Positions 14,392 through 21,090 of a stretch of 22,925 nucleotides of DNA are shown piece by piece. The DNA comes from Ruminococcus sp. UBA4350. Its GTDB lineage: Bacteria > Bacillota > Clostridia > Oscillospirales > Ruminococcaceae. The translations under genes and the position numbers were made by a program. Under the pieces are notes generated by a model, which saw only the letters and a list, made by a program, of their open reading frames with translations, did not search any database and was not told the origin of the DNA. The stretch is taken from positions 1,849-24,773 of the forward strand of contig DGSY01000012.1 of NCBI GenBank assembly GCA_002394125.1, in the 5' to 3' direction. How positions within the stretch are numbered: position 1 is the stretch's first letter; each line of letters begins with the position of its first letter.

Positions 14392-15051
14392 TCAAAGCTC
14401 CTCCATGTCTTCCAGTTTGGTCATGGTGCCGTCATGTTCTTCTGCGGCGCGGACGACCGGATCGGCATCGCGGCTGCGGTCATGGTAGCTGTGCAGCTGC
14501 GCATGGACGGCATCGGTCGTCTGATCGAGCAGATCATCCATATCTCTGTCCGTATTAAGACGCTCCTGCGCTGCCCGCACACCCGCCTCAACTGCGCGGT
14601 GTTCAATAATGCTGACCTGTGCCTTCCGGCGATCCTCATATTCCGAGAGCGGAATCTTGAAATACGGATAGCCCTCCTCTTTTTTCAGCATCTCCCATTT
14701 CACGCAGATTGCCAGCGCCGCACCGAGCGCGGCCAGCGGCAGCAGGCTGAGCCCGTGCAGCTCCCCGAAAAAGGCGAATGTCACAAAGAGCATCCCCAGA
14801 ACAGAGAGGCCTGTCGGAATCCAGTGCCGGAAAAGCAGTCCGATGCAGCCCAGCACGCCGCTCAGAATCATCATGATCTGCCCGTCTGAGGAGACCTCTT
14901 TTTCTATCATGAATACGGCAAACCATGCGATGACCAGAAGCCCTGCCGTAATGCGCGGCAGCCATTTGAATCCGCGCTCGCACAGCTCTGACTGCAAACG
15001 CAGTCTCTCATAGCGCTTTTCACGCGCTTCATCTGTATACAGACTCGCCAT
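14392..15051 (-). CDS. GYPxF membrane protein A (219 aa, tandem paralogue, first operon gene)
   Basis: A 219-aa hypothetical. The N-terminal helix DEAREKRYERLRLQSELCER leads into four hydrophobic segments (about 32-49, 58-74, 79-95 and 101-117). Then come EMLKKEEGYPYFKIPLSEYE, a helical stretch (QVSIIEHRAVEAGVRAAQER) and the tail DMDDLLDQTTDAVHAQL, SYHDRSRDADPVVRAAEEHD, GTMTKLEDMEEL. The domain order and tail match the next gene. An in-frame ATG at 15090 lies at the predicted transcription start. GGGAGGGGG before ATG 15051 makes the shorter start likely. First cistron of the long leftward unit. Confidence 0.82.
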   Translation of the reverse strand: MASLYTDEAREKRYERLRLQSELCERGFKWLPRITAGLLVIAWFAVFMIEKEVSSDGQIMMILSGVLGCIGLLFRHWIPTGLSVLGMLFVTFAFFGELHGLSLLPLAALGAALAICVKWEMLKKEEGYPYFKIPLSEYEDRRKAQVSIIEHRAVEAGVRAAQERLNTDRDMDDLLDQTTDAVHAQLHSYHDRSRDADPVVRAAEEHDGTMTKLEDMEEL

Positions 15052-15093
15052 TGCAGCACCCCCTCCCGCCTGTGAATATAGATACTCCATATT

Positions 15094-15122
15094 ATTATAT
15101 CACATAATTTCTGAATTTGCAA
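15094..15122 (-). promoter_or_regulatory. promoter of the long leftward operon
   Basis: On the minus strand TTGCAA (15122-15117), 17 nt and TATAAT (15099-15094), with TG one base before the -10 (extended -10). The expected start is near 15087, 36 nt before the first gene. The layout closely resembles the promoter at 17671-17699. Confidence 0.8.
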
Positions 15123-15183
15123 TGGGGAAAGCGAAAATATTCGCGTGCCCGCGGGGAAAGCGGCCGATTTTGCATATGCGCAC

Positions 15184-15218
15184 AAAAAAACGCACAGAGA
15201 ACAGACGCTCTCTGTGCG
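15184..15218 (-). terminator. strong intrinsic terminator downstream of the sulfatase
   Basis: CGCACAGAGA (15191-15200) pairs perfectly with TCTCTGTGCG (15209-15218). On the minus strand the stem is followed by seven T (plus-strand A 15184-15190). It separates the LTA-synthase-like gene from the long operon. It lies about 280 nt beyond the sulfatase stop, because a repeat-bounded segment (15245-15482) is in between. Confidence 0.88.
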
Positions 15219-15382
15219 GTTGAATCCATTGATTGCCCTTGTTAATACAAACCGGGATTTAGCAGTGTCTCTGACGGATTTATAATGGGGCTCTCGCACG
15301 CTTCGCTATGAGTTTGCTCTGCAAACTCACCTCGACCAAAAACTTTGGACGGCGCTCCGGATAATGAACCAAGTCACTGCTC

Positions 15383-15401
15383 AAAAGCCGCGAACAGCGG
15401 C
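15383..15401 (-). terminator. short possible terminator
   Basis: On the minus strand GCCGC-TGTTC-GCGGC is followed by TTTTGAG, a 5-bp stem with a short T-run about 95 nt after the sulfatase stop. It is weak on its own and lies inside the MITE-like segment. Confidence 0.3.
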
Positions 15402-15450
15402 GTGTGTTTGTGAAATTCAGCCTGTGAGCGCGACCGTGCCTTTAGCATAA

Positions 15451-15475
15451 CGGCTGTCGGCCCTGCCGACTCCGG
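15451..15475. repeat. GTCGGC hairpin repeat, copy 1
   Basis: This copy runs CGGCTGTCGGCCC then TGCCGACTCCGG. The core GTCGGC and GCCGAC are complementary around a 3-nt loop. Related copies are at 17705-17727, 17970-17992 and 18035-18057, all in non-coding or gene-end DNA. It lies next to the right inverted repeat of the MITE-like segment. Confidence 0.6.
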
Positions 15476-15495
15476 TTTGTATCAGCAGTACAGGC

Positions 15496-17586
15496 TCACT
15501 GCGGAAGAACGTGCGCGAGATAGCCGCAGTTCAGGACGCCCTGACAATAGTTGATCTTGTTGCGGACGATCGCCTTGATCCGTTCAATATAGGTATCGGA
15601 AACGGCGTCATGCTCGGTATTCGGATAGAAAGTCTGCGTTTCTGCGAGGAAATAGCCGCGGTCGGTCTTCCAGTTATAGTCGCGGTCGAAGTAGATCGCT
15701 TCGGCATCGGACAGCACATCCCGTCCGGGCATCAGCCGCGAATCGTAATCCAGCCCGAACAGATTCGAGAGCGTCGGCAGCAGATCCAGCGACGACGCAG
15801 GCGCATCGACAACGATCGGCTCTGCATCCTCCAGACAGCCGCTCCAGATGATGGCGGCATTGTGGTCTCTGTGAACTGCATCCACCACATTGTAGCCGTA
15901 AAGCTCCGAGAGATACGGCATATTGCCGTAGGACGCATTATCATCAAGGCCGTAGGGGAAGTGGTCGGCGGTCATGCAGATGACCGTATCATCCGCAATG
16001 CCCTTTTTCTCCAGCGCCGCGACCAGATCGGTCAGCGCCGCTTCGAGATCGAGATTGCAGGCGATATACGCCTTGACCGGCTCCGAATACGGCAGATCCT
16101 CCACCTCGTCCCAGTGCTTTGCGGACATCGCATTGAAGCGGTCATAGCCGTTGTGTCCGCTGACCGTCATGTAATACACATTGAAATGCGGCTTGCCGAT
16201 ATATTCGGGGATCGTCCCCTTTATCATGTCCTGATCGCTCTGCGGCCATTCATAGGTCACATACTGCTCCATGCCGTTGCCGTAGCCCATGAAGCCCTCG
16301 GAGAAGCCGAGCTGATTATGCGTGATATGCCGTGAATAGAATGTGAAGTCATTATTATGGTATGCCTTGCCCCAGTAATGCTGCCGGTTGAGCTGTGAGG
16401 CGAGCGTCAGTCCGGTATTGCCGCCCGCCGTAAAGGACGGGAACGATGCGCCGCCGAACATCGGATGCAGTCCGAAGATATTCTGGAATTCGCCGCCGGT
16501 CGTTCCGGCGCAGGCGGGCTGATAGAAGTCCTTGAACTGAATGCCCTTTGTCGAAAGGCGGTAGAGCGTCGGCGTCAGCTCTTTGCTGATGACCTCCTTC
16601 GTGAAGGCCTCCGCCGTGAGAAAGATGAGATTCTTGCCCTTGAACATTCCGGTATACTGATTGCCGGATGCGGGCTTCAGCGTCGTGATATATTCCGAGA
16701 GCGACGCGTACTGTCCGGAATCCTCCTGCGCGAGCCGCTCAAAGTCGATATCGAGCGTATGCACCGGATAGGAAACGGTCGTCGCCGCCGTGGCGGTGTT
16801 TTCCGGATCTATGTCAGCCGGAGCCGTTGTGACGGCGGGCTCCTCCTCCGGTTCAAATTCGGCATTCTCAAAGGAAAGCGTATCCTTCCGGCCGTGCGTG
16901 ATATCGAGCCGGATACCGGTCAGCAGACCGAAATTGCGAATCGCGGAGGGAAAGCTGTATTCCTTAGAGTAGACCGCCGCATAGCTTTTCAGGCCGTGGG
17001 AAAGCCCGATGCCGCCGCCGATGCAGATGAGCGCCGCAAGCAGAATCCCGAGCCGCGCAGGCCAGTTCGCATCCTTCGAGCCGCAGCGCTTTTTGAGGAT
17101 CAGATACAGCACCGGCGGGATCGCCAGCAGCACGAGCATCAGAATGCCGCTGACCGAAAGGATCAGATTCATGATCTCTCCGATAAAGCCGGTCGCCGCG
17201 CCGCCTGCGCCGTTGATGATCGTCTTGATGTCATAGAAGATATTGTATTCCTGAAAGATGAAGAATTCCACGCCGAACGGGATCATGCCGAGAAACAGCA
17301 GGATGCTCCGCAGTACGCGGGCAATCTTTTCCTTGAAAAACGAAGTCAGCAGGACGGGCACCATTGCGTATCCGACAGAGAACAGCGCAATGATGCACAG
17401 ATTCCAGGAAAAGCCTGAGCGGATCGTCGCAAACTTGAACACGATCTCCCACCAGAGAAATGCCGCCGCGAAGAACAGTGCCTCAAAGCGGAACATTCCG
17501 CCGATAACCTTCCGCAGGAACGAGGGCGGCGGTGTTTCCGGCACCTTTTCGTGCTGGTATACGACCTTTTGTTTTTTACGAAACAT
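15496..17586 (-). CDS. LTA synthase family sulfatase (phosphoglycerol transferase-like membrane enzyme)
   Basis: A 696-aa protein with five N-terminal membrane segments (about 31-52, 61-83, 90-112, 134-164 and 178-196), a Thr/Pro/Glu-rich linker (about 240-275) and an extracellular sulfatase-fold domain. Visible catalytic features are Glu326 in IFLTAEAF, the nucleophile Thr362 in CAGTTGGEF, His478 in MTVSGHNGY, and Asp541/His542 in CMTADHFPYG. These match the Mn-binding and Thr residues of LtaS-type enzymes, which move glycerol-phosphate from phosphatidylglycerol to a cell-surface acceptor. Whether the product is lipoteichoic acid or another glycan modification cannot be read. The ribosome binding site before ATG 17586 is weak (GGTG). 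It is monocistronic, with its own promoter at 17671-17699. Confidence 0.92.
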   Translation of the reverse strand: MFRKKQKVVYQHEKVPETPPPSFLRKVIGGMFRFEALFFAAAFLWWEIVFKFATIRSGFSWNLCIIALFSVGYAMVPVLLTSFFKEKIARVLRSILLFLGMIPFGVEFFIFQEYNIFYDIKTIINGAGGAATGFIGEIMNLILSVSGILMLVLLAIPPVLYLILKKRCGSKDANWPARLGILLAALICIGGGIGLSHGLKSYAAVYSKEYSFPSAIRNFGLLTGIRLDITHGRKDTLSFENAEFEPEEEPAVTTAPADIDPENTATAATTVSYPVHTLDIDFERLAQEDSGQYASLSEYITTLKPASGNQYTGMFKGKNLIFLTAEAFTKEVISKELTPTLYRLSTKGIQFKDFYQPACAGTTGGEFQNIFGLHPMFGGASFPSFTAGGNTGLTLASQLNRQHYWGKAYHNNDFTFYSRHITHNQLGFSEGFMGYGNGMEQYVTYEWPQSDQDMIKGTIPEYIGKPHFNVYYMTVSGHNGYDRFNAMSAKHWDEVEDLPYSEPVKAYIACNLDLEAALTDLVAALEKKGIADDTVICMTADHFPYGLDDNASYGNMPYLSELYGYNVVDAVHRDHNAAIIWSGCLEDAEPIVVDAPASSLDLLPTLSNLFGLDYDSRLMPGRDVLSDAEAIYFDRDYNWKTDRGYFLAETQTFYPNTEHDAVSDTYIERIKAIVRNKINYCQGVLNCGYLAHVLPQ

Positions 17587-17670
17587 TTTTCACACCAATT
17601 TCAGTCTGGTTAGACGGCGCGCCGATTGTCGAACGCTGCCGAAAGCGGTCTGATACTGTCATTGCTGTTT

Positions 17671-17699
17671 ATTATAACATATAATGTGCAATTTTGCAA
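17671..17699 (-). promoter_or_regulatory. promoter of the LTA-synthase-like gene
   Basis: On the minus strand TTGCAA (17699-17694), 17 nt and TATAAT (17676-17671) with an extended -10 (TGTTATAAT). The leader is about 80 nt and contains a CGGCGCGCCG palindrome. The -35, spacing and extended -10 are the same as in the promoter at 15094-15122. Confidence 0.8.
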
Positions 17700-17704
17700 G
17701 CCGG

Positions 17705-17727
17705 CGGCTGTCAGCCCTGCCGGCCCG
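17705..17727. repeat. GTCGGC hairpin repeat, diverged copy 2
   Basis: The copy reads CGGCTGTCAGCCC then TGCCGGCCCG. It has the same frame as the other copies but substitutions in both arms that weaken the stem. It lies just upstream of the sulfatase promoter. Confidence 0.4.
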
Positions 17728-17753
17728 CAGCGGGGAGCCCCCGCCGGCAATTC

Positions 17754-17920
17754 CTAAAGTCCTCCATACGCGTATGGAAGCAAAATAGGATTATGCCAGA
17801 CCAAACAATAGGCGCGATTCGTGCCGCCAGCAGTGCTGGAGCCGGATTCTAAAGTTCTCCATAAGCGAATGGGAGCAGAATAGGATCCCCCCAGACCAAA
17901 CAATAGGCGCGGTCAGCGCC
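17754..17920. repeat. two diverged 72-bp direct repeats (family A), 95-bp period
   Basis: Unit 1 is 17754-17825 and unit 2 is 17849-17920. They are ungapped and roughly 80% identical by eye. Both contain the exact string CCAGACCAAACAATAGGCGC. Unit 1 also holds a perfect 16-bp palindrome TCCATACGCGTATGGA (17763-17778), which is degenerate in unit 2. The 433 bp between the sulfatase and comF (17587-18019) otherwise hold the sulfatase promoter, the hairpin repeats and family B. I see no gene there. Confidence 0.75.
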
Positions 17921-17969
17921 GTAACAGCGCCGAAATTGATATGCTCCGCGAAACGGCGCCGAAGGGAAA

Positions 17970-17992
17970 CGGCTGTCGGCACTGCCGACCGG
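17970..17992. repeat. GTCGGC hairpin repeat, copy 3
   Basis: CGGCTGTCGGCACTGCCGAC followed by CGG. The 6-bp perfect stem GTCGGC/GCCGAC has a 3-nt loop (ACT). It is part of family B unit 1. Confidence 0.65.
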
Positions 17993-18019
17993 CGACAAAA
18001 TTGATATGCTCCGCGAAAC

Positions 18020-18706
18020 CTAGCCGGAGGATATCGGCTGTCGGCATTGCCGACCGGAGCAGACGGCTGCGATGATGACAGATCCGGCGCCGGAGACTTT
18101 CAGCAGCTCCGTACAGCGCCGGAGCGTTGCACCGGTCGTCAGGATATCATCCAGCAGCAATACCGTTTCGCCGGACAGCTTTCCTTTGCCCGCTTCAAAC
18201 CGCTCCGCATATTTCGCACGCTCCGCCGCCGTCAGGTCATGCTGCCGCGTTTCGGACGGCTGCTCCAGCAGCAGATCATCCCGCACAGGCAGCCGCAGCT
18301 CCTTTGCCGTATTCCGCGCAAGCGTCTCCGCGTGCGCATAGCCCTGTATCCTACGGCGGCTGCGGGCGACCGGCACCCATGTGACAACCGTGCTGCCGTC
18401 CGCCGGCAGAAGCTCCGCCAGCTCCTCCGCAAGCAGCTTTGCCGAAAATGCGCTGAATCCGCGTCTGCCGTCCTTCATCTGCAATACGCCCGTGCGCGCA
18501 GTCTCATCATAGCTGAACAGCACGGCACCGTTTTCCCACGGCAGATCGTTCCGCCCTGCTGCCCAGTCCCGGTACTGCACACGCTGCTTCATCAGTGCGG
18601 CAGCGCATTCATCGCAGATCAGCCGATCATACGGGATCCGCTCTCCGCAGCAGTCACAGCGGTTCGGAAAGAAGATATCCAGCAGCAGCATTCCGGCGCG
18701 GTTCAT
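18020..18706 (-). CDS. comF: ComF-family phosphoribosyltransferase-like protein
   Basis: A 228-aa protein. The N-terminal double-zinc-ribbon region has CDCC (17-20) and CDEC (31-34), and the PRTase-fold domain has the PRPP-loop signature VLLLDDILTTGATL. WVPVARSRRRIQGYAHAETL is also family-typical. ComF proteins take part in DNA uptake during competence, although the fold is phosphoribosyltransferase-like. ATG 18706 overlaps the recD2 stop (ATGA), so the two are translationally coupled. The last residues, SGRQCRQPISSG, are encoded by family B repeat unit 2, including a GTCGGC hairpin, and are not typical of the family. The repeat has probably replaced the original end. Confidence 0.92.
   Translation of the reverse strand: MNRAGMLLLDIFFPNRCDCCGERIPYDRLICDECAAALMKQRVQYRDWAAGRNDLPWENGAVLFSYDETARTGVLQMKDGRRGFSAFSAKLLAEELAELLPADGSTVVTWVPVARSRRRIQGYAHAETLARNTAKELRLPVRDDLLLEQPSETRQHDLTAAERAKYAERFEAGKGKLSGETVLLLDDILTTGATLRRCTELLKVSGAGSVIIAAVCSGRQCRQPISSG
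18035..18057. repeat. GTCGGC hairpin repeat, copy 4 (inside comF)
   Basis: CGGCTGTCGGCATTGCCGAC followed by CGG. It lies in the coding 3' end of comF and in family B unit 2. In the mRNA it makes a hairpin 13 nt before the stop codon. There is no following T-run, so it is not a canonical terminator. Confidence 0.65.
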
Positions 18707-20925
18707 GCCTCCGGCTCCCTGTGTCCGGTCTCGGTGCAGATCATTTCCGTCAGGCAGGAATAGCGAACCGTGGATTCCTGATTGCTGACCATGTAATGAA
18801 TCTTCGCGGGCGAGCCGATGATGATCAGCAGCTTCTTCGCGCGCGTGACCGCCGTATACAGCAGACTGCGGTAGCAGAGCCGGTCGGCTCCCTCCGGCAG
18901 AACCAGAATGACCGCTTCAAATTCGCTGCCCTGACTTTTATGTACGGTGACGGCATAGGCAAGCTCCAGCTGATCGAGCTGATCGGCGCGGTATGTCACG
19001 GTGCGGCCGTCGAAATCGACCTTGAGCGTATTCGTGCTTTTGTCAATGGCGGTGACGGTTCCCATATCGCCGTTGAAAATGCCGGCGCCGCGTTCGCCGT
19101 CCTTTGTCCATTCCATTTCATACTGATTCTGGATCTGCATGACCTTGTCGCCCTCGCGGAAGGTATAGACCAGATTCTTCATGATCATCTTTCCGTACTG
19201 CGCCGGATTGACGGCCTCCTGCAAAATCGGATTCAGCGCCGTCGTACCGAGGATATTCTTCTTATTCGGGGAGATGATCTGGATATCGCTGCGCGGATCG
19301 AAGCCGTAATGCTGCGGAAGACGCTCCGCATACAGCTCCCGCATCAGGCCGATGACCTCCTGCGGCGTGCGGCGGTCAAAGAAGAAGAAATCGCTTGATT
19401 TATCCAGCAGATCGGGCATTTCGCCGCTGATGATGCGGTGTGCGCTGCGGATGATGCAGCTCTCCTGCGCCTGCCGGAAGATCTCCGTCAGCCGGACGAC
19501 AGGGATGCACCTGCTCGCAATGAGCGAATGCAGCAGATTGCCCGCGCCGACCGACGGGAGCTGATCCTCGTCGCCAACCAGAATGATCCGTGCAGAAAGC
19601 CGCACGGCGCGGAGCAGCCCCTCAAAGAGCAGTGTATCGACCATTGAGACCTCATCGACGATGATAACATCCGCTTGCAGCTGCTCCTGCTCATTGTGCT
19701 GAAAGATGAGCTGCCCGCTGTCATCCGGCTCCATGCCGAGCAGCCGGTGGATCGTCTTTGCCTCGCGGCCGGTCAGCTCGGTCATGCGCTTGGCGGCGCG
19801 GCCGGTCGGGGCGGCGAGCAGCACCTTGCTGCCCGCTTTCACGCAGAGGTGGATCAGGCCGTTGAGCGTCGTTGTCTTACCGGTTCCGGGGCCGCCGGTC
19901 AGAATCATGATGCCGCGTGAAAATGCGCAGGCGATTGCCTTTTTCTGCTGCTCCGCATAGGTGATGCCGGTCTCGGCCTCCTCCTGTGCGATCGCCTTTT
20001 CACAGTCAAAATCATCCGGCGGCGAAAAGGCCAGCTTTGCCGCGACGCGTGTCGCAATGAAATCCTCCGCCCGCCAGTAGATATCGAGATAGACATAATC
20101 GCCGTCCGATGCGTGATATACATAGATCACGCGCTCCTCCTGCGCATCGGCAAATCCCGTCTGAAAATCCGCTTCCGCAATGCCGAGCCTGCGCAGCGCA
20201 TCCTCATGAAATCCCGCAAAGGGCAGACAGGTATGCCCCTCCTGCGCAGCGGATTCCAATATCCAGCGGAAGCCCGCGCGCAGACGCTTCGGTGAATTCG
20301 CGGGGATTTTCAGCTCCGCGGCAACGCGCTCCGCAGCACGGAATTCCAGCCCGATCAGCGGATCGCAGAGCCGGTAGGGGTTATCCGCGATCATTTCCCA
20401 CGCAGTCACGCCCCAGAGCCGGTAGGCCTTCATCGCGGCGGAGGGCTGGATCTGAAATACAGCCAGCCTGTCCATGAGCGTGCGCAGACCGAAGATCTGC
20501 TGTGCGGCGGCTGTGATCTCCTCGCATTTCTGCGGCGAGATGCCCTTGATGCGGCAGAGCTTTTCCGGCTCCTTTTCGATGACCTGCAAGGTGAATTCGC
20601 CGAATTCCGCGACGATCCGTTTCGCAAGTGCCCTGCCGATCCCGTGGATCACGCCGCTGGCGAGATAGCGCTCAATATTCACGACAGTCGAGGGCAGCGA
20701 GCGCACACAGCTGTCTGCTTCAAACTGCTCGCCGAATTTCGCATGGCTGCCGAATACGCCGGTCAGCTCGATCTCCTCGCCCGGCTCCAGCAGGCCGAGC
20801 TTGCCGACGACCGTGATCATGGCGTCCTCGGTTTCGAGATCCAGAACGATATAGCCGTTGTCCTCATTATAATAGCGCACATCATCGACGGTGCCTTTGA
20901 GCGTCAGTATCATTTTCTGCTGCAC
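18703..20925 (-). CDS. recD2: RecD2/RecD-like superfamily 1B DNA helicase
   Basis: A 740-aa protein if started at GTG 20925, normal for RecD2 (about 715-800). Order of features: N-terminal OB-like domain (MILTLKGTVDDVRYYNEDNG), helix-hairpin-helix stretches (VIHGIGRALAKRIV, RIKGISPQKCEEI), Walker A TGGPGTGKTTT, Walker B IIVDEVSMVD, motif III VGDEDQLPSVGAG, an SH3-like insert, and VTVHKSQGSEFEAV followed by YTAVTRAKK. RecD2 is a 5'-3' helicase that acts in repair outside a RecBCD complex. AGGGG lies 10 nt before the GTG; ATG 20913, four codons later, is the alternative. A much longer in-frame ORF extends past the promoter and is rejected. comF overlaps its stop. Confidence 0.95.
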   Translation of the reverse strand: MQQKMILTLKGTVDDVRYYNEDNGYIVLDLETEDAMITVVGKLGLLEPGEEIELTGVFGSHAKFGEQFEADSCVRSLPSTVVNIERYLASGVIHGIGRALAKRIVAEFGEFTLQVIEKEPEKLCRIKGISPQKCEEITAAAQQIFGLRTLMDRLAVFQIQPSAAMKAYRLWGVTAWEMIADNPYRLCDPLIGLEFRAAERVAAELKIPANSPKRLRAGFRWILESAAQEGHTCLPFAGFHEDALRRLGIAEADFQTGFADAQEERVIYVYHASDGDYVYLDIYWRAEDFIATRVAAKLAFSPPDDFDCEKAIAQEEAETGITYAEQQKKAIACAFSRGIMILTGGPGTGKTTTLNGLIHLCVKAGSKVLLAAPTGRAAKRMTELTGREAKTIHRLLGMEPDDSGQLIFQHNEQEQLQADVIIVDEVSMVDTLLFEGLLRAVRLSARIILVGDEDQLPSVGAGNLLHSLIASRCIPVVRLTEIFRQAQESCIIRSAHRIISGEMPDLLDKSSDFFFFDRRTPQEVIGLMRELYAERLPQHYGFDPRSDIQIISPNKKNILGTTALNPILQEAVNPAQYGKMIMKNLVYTFREGDKVMQIQNQYEMEWTKDGERGAGIFNGDMGTVTAIDKSTNTLKVDFDGRTVTYRADQLDQLELAYAVTVHKSQGSEFEAVILVLPEGADRLCYRSLLYTAVTRAKKLLIIIGSPAKIHYMVSNQESTVRYSCLTEMICTETGHREPEA

Positions 20926-20962
20926 GATGCGGCGTCCCCTTTCCGAAATTGAAATTATACTT

Positions 20963-20991
20963 ATTATAGCGTATTTCACGAAAAAAAGCAA
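20963..20991 (-). promoter_or_regulatory. promoter of recD2-comF
   Basis: On the minus strand TTGCTT (20991-20986), 17 nt and TATAAT (20968-20963). The start would be near 20956, about 30 nt before the GTG start. It is divergent from the promoter at 21028-21056, with 36 nt between the two -35 boxes. Confidence 0.65.
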
Positions 20992-21027
20992 CACCCGCGG
21001 ATGACTGCGGAACGGACCCTCACCCGA

Positions 21028-21056
21028 TTGTCTTTTTCGGGAAAATGTGCTATAAT
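21028..21056 (+). promoter_or_regulatory. promoter of the NudC-phosphatase fusion gene
   Basis: TTGTCT (21028-21033), 17 nt and TATAAT (21051-21056), with an extended -10 (TGCTATAAT). The start would be near 21063, 28 nt before the ATG. Confidence 0.75.
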
Positions 21057-21090
21057 GACACGGAACAATCTGAAGGATCGGAGGAAAACA

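Larger units (their letters stand above)
15245..15482. mobile_element. MITE-like 238-bp segment with 11-bp terminal inverted repeats
   Basis: ATACAAACCGG (15245-15255) and CCGGTTTGTAT (15472-15482) are perfect inverted repeats bounding a non-coding segment. Inside are a GAGTTTGC/GCAAACTC hairpin (15310-15328), a GCCGC/GCGGC hairpin (15387-15401) and one copy of the GTCGGC hairpin repeat (15451-15475). The segment sits between the sulfatase stop (15496) and its terminator (15184-15218). Taking it out would bring the terminator within about 45 nt of the gene, as expected for an insertion. No clear target-site duplication and no ORF are seen, so the mobile nature is inference. Confidence 0.4.
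17933..18062. repeat. two 65-bp tandem repeats (family B) overlapping the comF 3' end
   Basis: Unit 1 is 17933-17997 and unit 2 is 17998-18062. Each starts with the same 22 bases (AAATTGATATGCTCCGCG then AAAC) and ends with a GTCGGC hairpin. Unit 2 contains the comF stop (18020-18022) and encodes its last dozen or so residues. With only two units and no spacers, this is not a CRISPR array. Confidence 0.75.

Noticed and set aside
15496..17586. Ordinary sulfatase acting on sulfate esters
   Set aside because: The nucleophile position is Thr in GTTGGEF, not the Cys/Ser of the CxPxR formylglycine motif, and there are five N-terminal membrane segments as in LtaS-type enzymes.
17791..17982. 63-codon minus-strand ORF in the repeat region
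   Set aside because: It is made of the direct repeats read in one frame. The repeat units are read in different frames in the two copies, and there is no ribosome binding site.
17933..18062. Possible CRISPR array
   Set aside because: Only two units in tandem, no unique spacers of regular length, and no cas genes in the window.
21001..21090. Upstream in-frame ATG for the NudC fusion
   Set aside because: It lies before the predicted transcription start and has no ribosome binding site. ATG 21091 has GGAGG at proper distance.
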